Shown in pieces: positions 36,777 to 44,692 of a stretch of 64,000 bases of DNA. Source of the DNA: Micropruina sp. (lineage in GTDB: Bacteria; Actinomycetota; Actinomycetes; Propionibacteriales; Propionibacteriaceae). Made by a program: the position numbers and the translations under genes. The first letter of the stretch is position 1; every line of letters starts with the position of its first letter. The notes below the pieces were generated by a model, which searched no databases, was not told the DNA's origin, and saw only the letters and a list, made by a program, of their open reading frames with translations. The stretch spans positions 1 to 64,000 of the forward strand of contig JADJTM010000003.1 in NCBI GenBank assembly GCA_016711205.1. Direction: 5' to 3'.

Positions 36777-38324
36777 TCAGCTGGCTTCGCTTATCCATTC
36801 CGCGATGCCGATCCGGATCGCCGGCGGCAGCGTGCGAACGGTGAAGTCGGTGATGGACCAGGCAACCTGGCCGCGGCTCACCGAGCGCAACCCTTCGATC
36901 GCGGCCATCGACATCTCTTCCGACTTGACGTCCTGCAGGACCGAGACCAGCACGTCGCGTACGTGCCAGCGGTTGTGGTCCGGGCCAAGGACGGCGAGGG
37001 CAGCGACCGCCATGCGCAAGATGCTGGAGTCGCCCGTGACATCCACGACGCGGCGCATGAAGTTCGCGAGCACGTCGCAGTACTCGAACGAGAAGCCCGT
37101 GCGCTTGACGTAGTCGGTGAACCGCTCGAACAGACGACGGAACGCGCCCCGGTCTCGGTCCCACAGGAACTCGATGGACGACGAGGTGCACCACGGCAGG
37201 ACGCGGCTCAGCGCCTTCATGTCATCCTCGTCGGATTCGGCGAGAAGCGTGGCCCACTCGAGCATCTCGATCAGATCGGCCGGCGTCGTCGACGGGCTCA
37301 GCATCCGGTCGCGGAGCCGTTCAGCGGTCTGTTCCCGGGACTCCCAGTTCTCGTACTCCTGGTGAGTGCCGAGCGAACGCTCGAGCGCCTCGAGGAACTC
37401 GGCGACAGAACCGTACCGGCTGGCAGGGTTGTTCGCGGTGGCGCGCTCGGCGACGGGTCGCAGGGGCCCTGCCGCCATCTCGGTGTTCACCGGGTACTCC
37501 TGGGTCACGAGCTCCTGCAGGATCTTTCCGAGGCTGTAGACGTCCGAGCGGTGATCGGCGCTGCGCGCTCGCGCCCACTGCTCCGGAGCTGCGTATACCC
37601 AGGAGCCCATGCCCGCCCGGAGCGTCGATGTCAGAGGCGTGGTGCCCCGCTCGGCCTCAACCGCCAGCCCGAAGTCGGAGACGGCCCATTCCCCGCTCTC
37701 GAGACGGAGCACGTTCGCCGGCTTCAGGTCGCGGTGGTAGACGCCGTTGCTGTGGATGTATGTGAGTCCGGCGCAGATCTGACGCATGATGTCCACGATC
37801 AGTCGCGGATTGCCGTCGACCTTCTCAATGAAGTCCGCCAGGCTGCCCTGCGCCAACGGCATCGCGTACCAGACGTCCTGCTCGTCGGTCTCGCCCTGCG
37901 CGATCACGGAGATCACGTTGGGATGGGTAAGCCCCTCCAGCAGCCGCAGTTCTCGTTTGAAGCGGCTGATGGCCTCCGGCTCCACTGTTGCCGTGTCCCG
38001 CAGTACCTTGACCGCAACGAGACTGCCAGTCTTCCGGTCCGTCGCGCGGAAGACGTCGGCGAATCCACCGCTTCCGATTGCCGGAAGTTCGAGGATGAAG
38101 CGTCCGCCCAGGGTCCTGACGGTGAGGTCGGACTTCGGGCGTCCGGCCTTCCTCTGACGCAGGCCGGATCCGTTCCAGGCCTTGACGACGTCCAGATCCC
38201 AGATCGGGCCCTGGGCGATCTCCCCGACCGCGTCCGGGAAGTCGGGTCGCTGCCGCAGTGCGGCGATCCGCTGGGGCGTCACTCCCAGTTCTTCCGCGAC
38301 CTCGCTCAGCCCGCCGAGCCTCAT
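36777..38324 (-). CDS. Ser/Thr protein kinase with N-terminal helix-turn-helix
   Basis: A 515-aa soluble Hanks-type kinase. A short DNA-binding-like helix-turn-helix (LSEVAEELGVTPQRIAALRQ) precedes the kinase domain, which starts near residue 85: Gly loop IGSGGFADVFRA, Lys in LVAVKVLR, catalytic loop YHRDLKPANVLRL near residue 197, DFG in AVSDFGLAV, and APEQW. The last about 200 residues are helical and HEAT-like. There is no membrane anchor, unlike PknB types. The ATG at 38324 was chosen because it overlaps the stop of a short leader frame and begins the HTH; frames further upstream run past a likely -10 element. It is the first gene of the defence-like operon. Confidence 0.85.
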   Translation of the reverse strand: MRLGGLSEVAEELGVTPQRIAALRQRPDFPDAVGEIAQGPIWDLDVVKAWNGSGLRQRKAGRPKSDLTVRTLGGRFILELPAIGSGGFADVFRATDRKTGSLVAVKVLRDTATVEPEAISRFKRELRLLEGLTHPNVISVIAQGETDEQDVWYAMPLAQGSLADFIEKVDGNPRLIVDIMRQICAGLTYIHSNGVYHRDLKPANVLRLESGEWAVSDFGLAVEAERGTTPLTSTLRAGMGSWVYAAPEQWARARSADHRSDVYSLGKILQELVTQEYPVNTEMAAGPLRPVAERATANNPASRYGSVAEFLEALERSLGTHQEYENWESREQTAERLRDRMLSPSTTPADLIEMLEWATLLAESDEDDMKALSRVLPWCTSSSIEFLWDRDRGAFRRLFERFTDYVKRTGFSFEYCDVLANFMRRVVDVTGDSSILRMAVAALAVLGPDHNRWHVRDVLVSVLQDVKSEEMSMAAIEGLRSVSRGQVAWSITDFTVRTLPPAIRIGIAEWISEAS

Positions 38325-38359
38325 GAGCCGCTCCCGCAGCTCTCGAAATTGTTGTCCAT
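38321..38359 (-). CDS. Possible 12-aa leaderless uORF before the kinase
   Basis: An ATG at 38359 lies at the expected transcription start, 7 nt after the -10-like TATACT (38371-38366). It opens MDNNFESCGSGS, whose TGA overlaps the kinase ATG as ATGA. Actinobacteria translate leaderless transcripts well, so this may couple translation to the kinase. It is unproven. Confidence 0.35.
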   Translation of the reverse strand: MDNNFESCGSGS

Positions 38360-38365
38360 AGAACA

Positions 38366-38371
38366 AGTATA
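38366..38371 (-). promoter_or_regulatory. -10 element of the defence-like operon
   Basis: TATACT on the minus strand differs from the TATAAT consensus by one base and stands out in this GC-rich DNA. No good -35 lies at 17 bp; a weak TTGAGA lies about 21 bp upstream. Confidence 0.5.
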
Positions 38372-38549
38372 CCACGGAAATGGTTTGCCTTGTCTCAACT
38401 ATTATGAAGCTGAAGGAGGTCGCGCCTCTGGCTGCTCGCTCTCCTTGCCCCGCCCAGTCGATCTCGCACGGGACCAGCGAGGGTGGGATGACAGCGGACG
38501 CGACACGCGCCTCGGCATCGGTTGTGGCGGGGGAGTCGGTCGCGTCACG

Positions 38550-39449
38550 ATGTTTTCCATGAGTGAGTCGGAGTCGAAAGGCCCAGTTGTGGCCGCCGTC
38601 GTGGGCACGCTGTTGCCCGGCGACGTGGGCAAGCCGTTCACCGACGCGGACCGGATACGAGCGATGGTCTCGCACGACTGGCAGATGCTGGGCGCTCAGT
38701 ACGAGTGGGCAGAGATACGCGGCGTGAGCAAGGGACTGCCTCACGGCTACTTCGCGGATCTACTGGGCCGCGCGGCCGCCGCCGGGGAGCAGCTTGGACT
38801 CTCATTCGCCGCACTCCGCGACGCTGAGGTTTGGTGCGACACCCTTTCAGAGCCCGCAACCCCAAACCATCGCAATATCGCCGGCCGCGCAGTCGCCGAA
38901 GCATCCGGGCTCTGGGCTGTGAGCGCCGGCCATGCCGTAGTGAACGTGGTGGCTCGCGTCGTCCGCATCCACAGCAAAGCTGCGGGACTCGACGCGAAGC
39001 TTCGCTGGACCGGCCTCCCGGCGCCGTTCGATTCCGGACGACTCGCGAACCTCTCCCTCAATCCGGAGACGGTGAAGTACATCCTGGTGGCTGCCCGGCA
39101 GACGGGGGAGGTAGCGCTGGCGAATCTCGTCGAGCCGCTGGGCGATCTCGTGAAAAGCGCGGCCTGGGCTGCGCTCGTAGCCCGGCGGGACGCGGGGTAT
39201 CACCGACTGCGACCCCAGAGCATCGAAGGTGGCGTGCCGTCCATAAACCCATGGGCGACCGACCAGGCCGCCGGAACGTTGACCCTGAGCGTGTCGACGT
39301 TCTCGGACTACGTACCGCCCGTGCTCGAAGAGGTGGTGGCCGAAACGCACGCCGGCTACGAAGCACTCTCGTCGGCAATGCGCGACGTGCACGACCGTCT
39401 ACCCGAGGCGCTACGAGCCGCGGGCGTCCCCATCTGGCGCACGCCCTGA
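38550..39449 (+). CDS. Unknown protein, divergent from kinase operon; possible Rx4H motif
   Basis: A 299-aa protein (start ATG 38550; 38559 also possible). I do not recognise the family. It is mostly helical with alternating alanine-rich segments (AGRAVAEASGLWAVSAGHAV, SAAWAALVARRDAGYHRLRP). The latter contains R-D-A-G-Y-H, matching the R-x4-H HEPN signature, as in the operon on the other strand. It is followed 25 bp later by the 39475 gene, so the two form a transcription unit. Confidence 0.65.
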   Translation: MFSMSESESKGPVVAAVVGTLLPGDVGKPFTDADRIRAMVSHDWQMLGAQYEWAEIRGVSKGLPHGYFADLLGRAAAAGEQLGLSFAALRDAEVWCDTLSEPATPNHRNIAGRAVAEASGLWAVSAGHAVVNVVARVVRIHSKAAGLDAKLRWTGLPAPFDSGRLANLSLNPETVKYILVAARQTGEVALANLVEPLGDLVKSAAWAALVARRDAGYHRLRPQSIEGGVPSINPWATDQAAGTLTLSVSTFSDYVPPVLEEVVAETHAGYEALSSAMRDVHDRLPEALRAAGVPIWRTP

Positions 39450-39474
39450 CGATCGCTGAGTGTGGGAGGAAGAC

Positions 39475-40341
39475 ATGAGGCCGGTGTCCAGAAAGGAAGA
39501 AGAACACGCGAGGGTGATGCTGTCGGATGAGCTCGGGGTGGAGTTTCGACTGCATGACGACGGCTCCGAGCCGAACATGCCCGACCTGCTATCCGCGGAC
39601 AGGAAACACGTCGCGGAAGTGATCACGACCACACCGTCTGCCATTCGCGAAGCAGAACAACGCCTCGATCCGATGGCGGAGCCGACACTGCCCCACTGCG
39701 TGTGGGTGATGATCCCGTACATGATCTTGGGAGGCGCAACTAGACACGTTCGCGGCAAGATCAGGGCGGATGTCCTTCGGTGGACTGTCGAAGCCGACTG
39801 CGAGTACCACTGGTCATCTCGCGACGAGCAACAGTTGCTACCGGGCGTGGATCCTGACCCGATCCTCGGGCTCGGGCTCTACGACGATGGTGTCCAAGTG
39901 GTGTGTGCTCAGCGCTGCCGGCATTCGCACACGGAGCCTCATCAGATCAGATGGTCTGTTACGCACGCACCCTCGCCCGACGATCCGTGGACGTTGATTC
40001 GACAATCCCTGCACACCGTCGATAAGGAGCAGCGAGGGGGAGTGCGAGCCCTAGGCGAAAAGCTCGACGGGTATCCGAACAAGCACCTCGTGATGTACCC
40101 ATTCGGGCCGCCCGGGAACCTGACGGCAGCGTTCAGCCGTTACTCGCCCCCGCCCAATGCGCGCGATCTGATGCCCCCGCAACTGAACCCGCCTCTTGCG
40201 GATGTTCATCTTTGGCTCATGTTTCGATACGAGGACCGCGATGTCACAGAGGGACTACACGTCTGCAGGGGCCACTGGGCGAGGTTCGGAACCAGCCTTC
40301 CCAAGCTCCCGCTCCGGCAGCTCCATTACAGGGATGCCTAA
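39475..40341 (+). CDS. Unknown protein with possible nuclease-like N-terminus
   Basis: A 288-aa protein starting at the ATG at 39475 after a GGAGGAAG ribosome-binding site. The N-terminal part reads EPNMPDLLSADRKHVAEVIT, the spacing of a PD-(D/E)xK core but with Ile where Lys is expected, so catalysis is doubtful. The central region has three histidine/cysteine clusters (VCAQRCRHSHTEPHQIRW). No membrane segment is seen. It shares an apparent operon with the 38550 gene. Confidence 0.6.
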   Translation: MRPVSRKEEEHARVMLSDELGVEFRLHDDGSEPNMPDLLSADRKHVAEVITTTPSAIREAEQRLDPMAEPTLPHCVWVMIPYMILGGATRHVRGKIRADVLRWTVEADCEYHWSSRDEQQLLPGVDPDPILGLGLYDDGVQVVCAQRCRHSHTEPHQIRWSVTHAPSPDDPWTLIRQSLHTVDKEQRGGVRALGEKLDGYPNKHLVMYPFGPPGNLTAAFSRYSPPPNARDLMPPQLNPPLADVHLWLMFRYEDRDVTEGLHVCRGHWARFGTSLPKLPLRQLHYRDA

Positions 40342-41006
40342 GAATCCAGGCAATTCTCCGGCCATCGCGAGGAGCGGCTAGGTCCTGATCAGAGGCTACT
40401 TACGGGGGGGAGAAAATCTAGGGGGTATTGCGGCGACCACGCTGTAGCCCTCCGACGAGGTGACCTTGTGCCGCCGTGAGGATCTGAACGTCTCGGTCAT
40501 GGGGGCCCTTCGATCGGCAAGGAGTCGTGTCTGTCCATCGAAGCATGCCCCGCCACGAAGGTCGGCACCAAAGGTGGTTCGCCCACGCGCACCAGATGCG
40601 GCAGATGAGGTCGCGGCCGGGCAGCCGTGAGGCTACCGTCCGCGGCGCGGCAATTCAGGATGTTCCAACGGCTGCATTCAGCGCGTCTTGGCCGTCGTGG
40701 GCTGGGTTGGCGAGATTGATGATCCAGGGCGCCTCGGCGCTCGGATAGAGCGGCAAAGTCTCGCCATCGCCGCTGATCGAGCGCCACGCCACCGGGACGG
40801 TGGTTCCGTCGTTCTCAGTGAGGCTCGCCCGCCTGAATGCGGTGCAGGGTGCTGAGGCCACCTCTGCGTCAAAGCCAGCCGACTCACCGGCCATTGCCTA
40901 GCCGACCGTAGGCCCAATTTGGCACCCGGCGACTGGCGACTGGCGACTGGCGATTGGCGACTGGCGACTCGCCAACCAGTGTCCATCGAATGATGGATGC
41001 CCCTGG
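40342..41006. other. Low-information stretch with possible small minus-strand gene
   Basis: The only frame with protein-like composition is 40655-40894 on the minus strand (79 aa, includes VAWRSISGDGETLPLYPSAE), which has no known match. The rest shows no gene. It ends in a heptamer tandem array. It may be a joining point between two cargo modules. Confidence 0.4.
40928..40969. repeat. Six-unit heptamer tandem repeat (GGCGACT)
   Basis: Six head-to-tail copies of GGCGACT, the fourth reading GGCGATT. There are no spacers, so this is a simple microsatellite and not CRISPR. It lies upstream of the HsmA gene. Confidence 0.9.
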
Positions 41007-41435
41007 GTGGAAGCGATTCTCGCGATTGCCGACCATGGAGTTGTGCTTATTCCTGCCATTGTCCTGATTACCGCGGCCCTCGCCTTATACTCGACCGGGG
41101 TGTGGTCGGAGCGTCGCGTCGGCCGCCTCCGGTGGCGACATGCCGCCCTCTTCGGTGCCGGCCTGGTGCTCGATGCCTCCGGGACGGCCCTGATGACGCT
41201 GATAGCCGCGGAGTCCAGTCGCGACCGCGGCGGCGCAGCCGGGATCCTCAACGGCCTGATGGCCTGGACCGGTGCCGCGGCGCTGGCGCTGATGGCGGTC
41301 CACCTCGCCTGGGCCGTGGTGGTGCTGATTCGCAACCGCGAGTCCGAACGTTTGGCGTTCCACCGATTCTCCCTGGCCGTGTGGGCTCTCTGGCTCATTC
41401 CCTACCTGGCTGGGGCCCTCGGCTCGGCCGCCTAA
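41007..41435 (+). CDS. HsmA-family membrane protein
   Basis: A 142-aa protein with four membrane segments (VVLIPAIVLITAALALYSTG, HAALFGAGLVLDASGTAL, AALALMAVHLAWAVVVLI, LAVWALWLIPYLAGAL). The second has the GLVLDASGTALM block of HsmA/TIGR03987 proteins. Physiological role is unknown. It starts at an ATG shortly after the tandem repeat. It is the first of four co-directional genes. Confidence 0.82.
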   Translation: MEAILAIADHGVVLIPAIVLITAALALYSTGVWSERRVGRLRWRHAALFGAGLVLDASGTALMTLIAAESSRDRGGAAGILNGLMAWTGAAALALMAVHLAWAVVVLIRNRESERLAFHRFSLAVWALWLIPYLAGALGSAA

Positions 41436-41465
41436 GACCCAACCACATCGATCGAAGGACCAACC

Positions 41466-41915
41466 ATGATCAAGAAGCTGTTCACCTCTGCCGCCATCTG
41501 GACGACCCTGGGGTTGGCGTCCGGGCTGTTCTACCGAGAGTTCACCCGCCAACGCGACTTCACCGGCTTCACCCAACTGTCCGTGGCTCACACTCACGCG
41601 CTCGCATTGGGGACGATCATCCTGTTGGTCGTACTGGCCCTCACCAAGCTGTTCGCGCTCGACGCCGACCGTCGAATGCGCTGGTTCCTGCTGTTCTGGA
41701 ACGCGGGCCTGGCCCTCACGTTCACCATGATGCTCGTCAAGGGGTCATTGCAGGTGCTCGGCGCCACGTTCGCGGACTCGCCGATGATTGCCGGCATCTC
41801 CGGGCTGGGTCACATGATCCTTACCGGGTCGTTCGTCCTGTTCTTCCTGATCCTGCGCCGTGCCCTCAAGGCCGACACCCTCTCCGAGCCGGCCACCCTG
41901 CCGGCGCGCGGCTAA
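41466..41915 (+). CDS. DUF2871 family membrane protein
   Basis: A 149-aa protein with four membrane helices. The N-terminal part LFTSAAIWTTLGLASGLFYR and SVAHTHALALGTIILLVVLA with its HTH histidines are typical of DUF2871. The ATG has GAAGGACC upstream. It lies 30 bp after the HsmA gene. HsmA and DUF2871 genes are often adjacent; function unknown. Confidence 0.88.
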   Translation: MIKKLFTSAAIWTTLGLASGLFYREFTRQRDFTGFTQLSVAHTHALALGTIILLVVLALTKLFALDADRRMRWFLLFWNAGLALTFTMMLVKGSLQVLGATFADSPMIAGISGLGHMILTGSFVLFFLILRRALKADTLSEPATLPARG

Positions 41916-41940
41916 CCTGACCGGTGTGAAGGGAGGCCCG

Positions 41941-43146
41941 ATGAGCGTGATGCCCAGCTCGTCGGTGGCTGCCGGGCTGCTGCGGATCGGCCAGAGCGTC
42001 CTGTTCGGCGCACTCCTGGTGATCGGCGTGGCGCGCGGCGTCGGGGACCGGGGCTGGCCCGTGGCCCTCGCCGGCGGTGCCGTCGCGGCGCTTTTCGTCG
42101 CCGGGCTGCTCACGCACCGCCGCCTCGGCCCCAAAGGCAGGGCAGTGTGGGTGGTGGCGCTGCTGGTCGCCACGGTCGCGCTGATGCAGGTATCGCCGGA
42201 CTTCGTCTGGCTCGCCTTCCCCGTCTGGATGTGGGTCGCCCAGGTCGTGAGCCTGCCGCTCGCCCTGACCCTCACCGCGGCCAGCGTTGCGATGGCCATC
42301 GCCGTGCTGAACCAGCACGGGCAGTCCTCCAGTGCCGCCGTGCTCGGGCCGATCATCGGTGCACTCGTCGCCGTCGGCCTGGCCCGCGGCGCGCTCCGAC
42401 TCGAGCAGGAGGGCAAGGAACACCAACGCCTGCTCGCCCGCGTTCTGGAGGCCCAGGCGGAGGCGGACGCGCTCTCTGATGAACTGGTCCGGGCGCAGCA
42501 GGAAGCGGCTGTCAACGCCGAACGCACCAGGCTCGCCCACGACATCCACGACACCCTTGCCCAAGGTTTCTCCTCGATCCTGCTCCTCACCCGCGCAGCA
42601 GCCCGCGAAACCGACCCCGGGCGCGCACAGGAACTCCTGGCCCAGATCCGCGTGGCGGCAGCGGAGAACCTCGCTGAATCGCGCCGCGTCGTATACGCAC
42701 TGGCCCCCGACGACCTCACCACCGGAGGCCTCGCCGCACCCCTGACCCGAATGACCACCGAGCTGGCCACCCAGCTGAATGCCGACGTCACCATCGACCT
42801 GGACCCCAACCTTCCGCGCCTGCACACCGCAACCGAGGTGGCCATCCTCCGCGCGGCGCAAGGAACCCTGGCTAACGTGCGCCGGCACGCCGGCGCCACA
42901 CACGTCCGGGTCACCCTCGCCCGCGCCGATGACCAGGTCCGCCTCGACGTGGTTGACGACGGAGTGGGTTTCGACCCGAGCGCCATCGCCGCCGAGCCCA
43001 CACTGGCCGGAGGCTACGGGCTGAGAGCGCTGAAGGAACGCCTCGCCGCGATCGGCGGTGGCCTCGCCATCGAAAGCGAACCCGGGCAGGGTACGGCCAT
43101 CTCGGTCACCGTCCCGTTCGTTCCCGCGGCGGGCGGAACGCCATGA
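41941..43146 (+). CDS. Sensor histidine kinase (HisKA_3)
   Basis: A 401-aa membrane kinase with about six N-terminal membrane segments and a short coiled linker. The histidine box is TRLAHDIHDTLAQGFSS. The HATPase domain has the N-box TEVAILRAAQGTLANVRRHA, the D-box VVDDGVGFDP and the G-box GYGLRALKERLAAIGG. The ATG at 41941 follows a GGAGG site. It is translationally coupled to the regulator (ATGA). The target is likely the HsmA/DUF2871 pair upstream. Confidence 0.93.
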   Translation: MSVMPSSSVAAGLLRIGQSVLFGALLVIGVARGVGDRGWPVALAGGAVAALFVAGLLTHRRLGPKGRAVWVVALLVATVALMQVSPDFVWLAFPVWMWVAQVVSLPLALTLTAASVAMAIAVLNQHGQSSSAAVLGPIIGALVAVGLARGALRLEQEGKEHQRLLARVLEAQAEADALSDELVRAQQEAAVNAERTRLAHDIHDTLAQGFSSILLLTRAAARETDPGRAQELLAQIRVAAAENLAESRRVVYALAPDDLTTGGLAAPLTRMTTELATQLNADVTIDLDPNLPRLHTATEVAILRAAQGTLANVRRHAGATHVRVTLARADDQVRLDVVDDGVGFDPSAIAAEPTLAGGYGLRALKERLAAIGGGLAIESEPGQGTAISVTVPFVPAAGGTP

Positions 43147-43763
43147 TCACGGTCCTGCTCGTCGACGACCACCCCGTCGTCCGCTCCGGGCTCCGCGCAC
43201 TCCTCGCCGGCGAACCAACCCTCGACGTGGTCGGCGCCGCGGCCACAGCCGAAGAAGCACTCACCCTCGTCGCCACCCTGGACCCAGACGTCGTCCTCAG
43301 CGACCTCCGCCTCGGCGACGGGATCGACGGGGTCACCCTGACCGAGACCCTGCGGCGCGGGGGCGAGCGTCCCGCCGTGCTCATCCTGACCACCTACGAC
43401 AACGACAGCGACATCGTCCGGGCGGTCATGGCCGGAGCAGCCGGCTACCTCCTGAAAGACGCCGAACCTGAGGTGATCGTCCAAGGCATCCACGACGCCG
43501 CCGGCGGACGACTCGTCCTGTCCCCCGAACTCGAACGACGAGTCGCCGCCCGGATGACCCACGGTGTCCCCCAACTCAGCGACCGCGAGCTGGACGTCCT
43601 GAGACTCGTCGCCGAAGGACGGGCCAACAAGGAAATCGCCCGCGCGCTCTTCATCTCCGAGGCCACCGTCAAAACCCACCTCGTTCACATCTTCGGCAAA
43701 CTCCACACAGACAGCCGCACCTCCGCAGTCGCCGCCGCCCGAACCCACGGGCTGATCCCATAG
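43143..43763 (+). CDS. NarL/FixJ-family response regulator
   Basis: A 206-aa regulator. The receiver has LLVDDHPVVRSGL, phospho-acceptor Asp in DVVLSDLRLGDG, Thr in LILTTYDND and Lys in YLLKDAEPE. The C-terminal LuxR helix-turn-helix is LSDRELDVLRLVAEGRANKE, then IARALFISEATVKTHL. It is paired with the overlapping kinase. Confidence 0.94.
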   Translation: MITVLLVDDHPVVRSGLRALLAGEPTLDVVGAAATAEEALTLVATLDPDVVLSDLRLGDGIDGVTLTETLRRGGERPAVLILTTYDNDSDIVRAVMAGAAGYLLKDAEPEVIVQGIHDAAGGRLVLSPELERRVAARMTHGVPQLSDRELDVLRLVAEGRANKEIARALFISEATVKTHLVHIFGKLHTDSRTSAVAAARTHGLIP

Positions 43764-44271
43764 CCGCGTGCCGCCAATCCGCTGGCCTTCGCCCTGACGT
43801 TCCGCGGTCCTGCTGGACCGCAGCAGCCGCATGCACACCCGGACTCGTCAAAAGCTGACCCAGCCAAGGCTCTTCCACCTCGCCACCCAGCACACTCACC
43901 CGTAGGAGAACATCGTGCTCGTGAAGCGCCGGGACTGTCCGAAATCTGGTGTAACTGGCGTGAACCGCCCCGGCGTGTCCGGAGCGTCACGGTTCCGACT
44001 CGCGCTGCCATCGGGACGCTGAACCGTCCACCAACTACCAACTCACGCGGCCGGAGGACGCTGCGAAGGCGGGCACATGAGGCTCTGTCGTGAGGTTGGC
44101 CGCCGGTGATACGGGCTCTGTGGTGAACGGCCCTGGGTGACTACGAATGAGGCCTTCGAGGCCGGTCGCACAGTTGAGTATCGAAAGTTGTGAAATGCGG
44201 CCGGCAGGCACAACACGACATTGCACGTCACATGGAGTAGCGGCTGTGGCGCGCTGTGCCAGCCAGGCTGA
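43764..44271. other. IS debris between response regulator and hspR-like gene
   Basis: No gene is supported. It includes GGGACTGTCCGAAATCTGGT (43930-43949), which resembles the outer end of another IS, directly followed by a solo IS3-type end (43961-43984). The region appears to be a boundary formed by past insertions. Confidence 0.5.
43961..43984. mobile_element. Solo IS3-type terminal repeat (relic)
   Basis: TGAACCGCCCCGGCGTGTCC plus GGAG matches the end of the IS at 21180-22526 with one or two differences, but no transposase is attached. It may be a trace of an excised or deleted copy. Confidence 0.75.
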
Positions 44272-44691
44272 TTAGCGCTGCAGGCGCCGACACCCCGTCA
44301 TCGTCTGACGTCCGGGCCATGCCCTGCCATCGCTGCCCGAGGTGAACACTCGCCCACTGGGGGTGGGTACGGTCCGGTCCAAGATCTCCCACAGCTCGGT
44401 CACCATCTGATCCAAGCGTTGGCGGGTCTGCTCGATCTGGTCTTGCAAGGCGAAGAGCTGTCGGACTTCGTCGAGGTCCATCCCGGCGCGCTGAACCAGG
44501 TTCCGCGCTTGGCACAGCCGCACAAGGTCGTGCTGGTCGTAGCTCGCTTGGCCGGCGGCGCTGCGGCGTGGGCTCACGATGCCGGCGCGCTCGAAGGCTT
44601 CGAGCGTGCGGGGGTGCAGACCGGTCAGGAGCACCACCTGGCTGGTGGTGAACACCACACCGTCATGAACGCTGTTGTCGGTGGTGGTCAT
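44272..44691 (-). CDS. hspR: MerR-family regulator, HspR-like
   Basis: A 139-aa repressor-type protein with an N-terminal MerR helix-turn-helix (FTTSQVVLLTGLHPRTLEAF, then AGIVSPRRSAAGQASYDQHD) and a short coiled coil (FALQDQIEQTRQRLDQMV). It is the last gene of dnaK-grpE-dnaJ, the same position as hspR in actinobacteria, where HspR represses dnaK and clpB. Its ATG follows the dnaJ stop by one base, with the ribosome-binding site inside the last dnaJ codons. No CTTGAGT-N7-ACTCAAG operator was found upstream of dnaK or clpB by eye. Confidence 0.82.
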   Translation of the reverse strand: MTTTDNSVHDGVVFTTSQVVLLTGLHPRTLEAFERAGIVSPRRSAAGQASYDQHDLVRLCQARNLVQRAGMDLDEVRQLFALQDQIEQTRQRLDQMVTELWEILDRTVPTPSGRVFTSGSDGRAWPGRQTMTGCRRLQR

Positions 44692-44692
44692 C

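Noticed and set aside
40928..40969. Possible CRISPR array
   Set aside because: Seven-base units without spacers; a simple tandem repeat.
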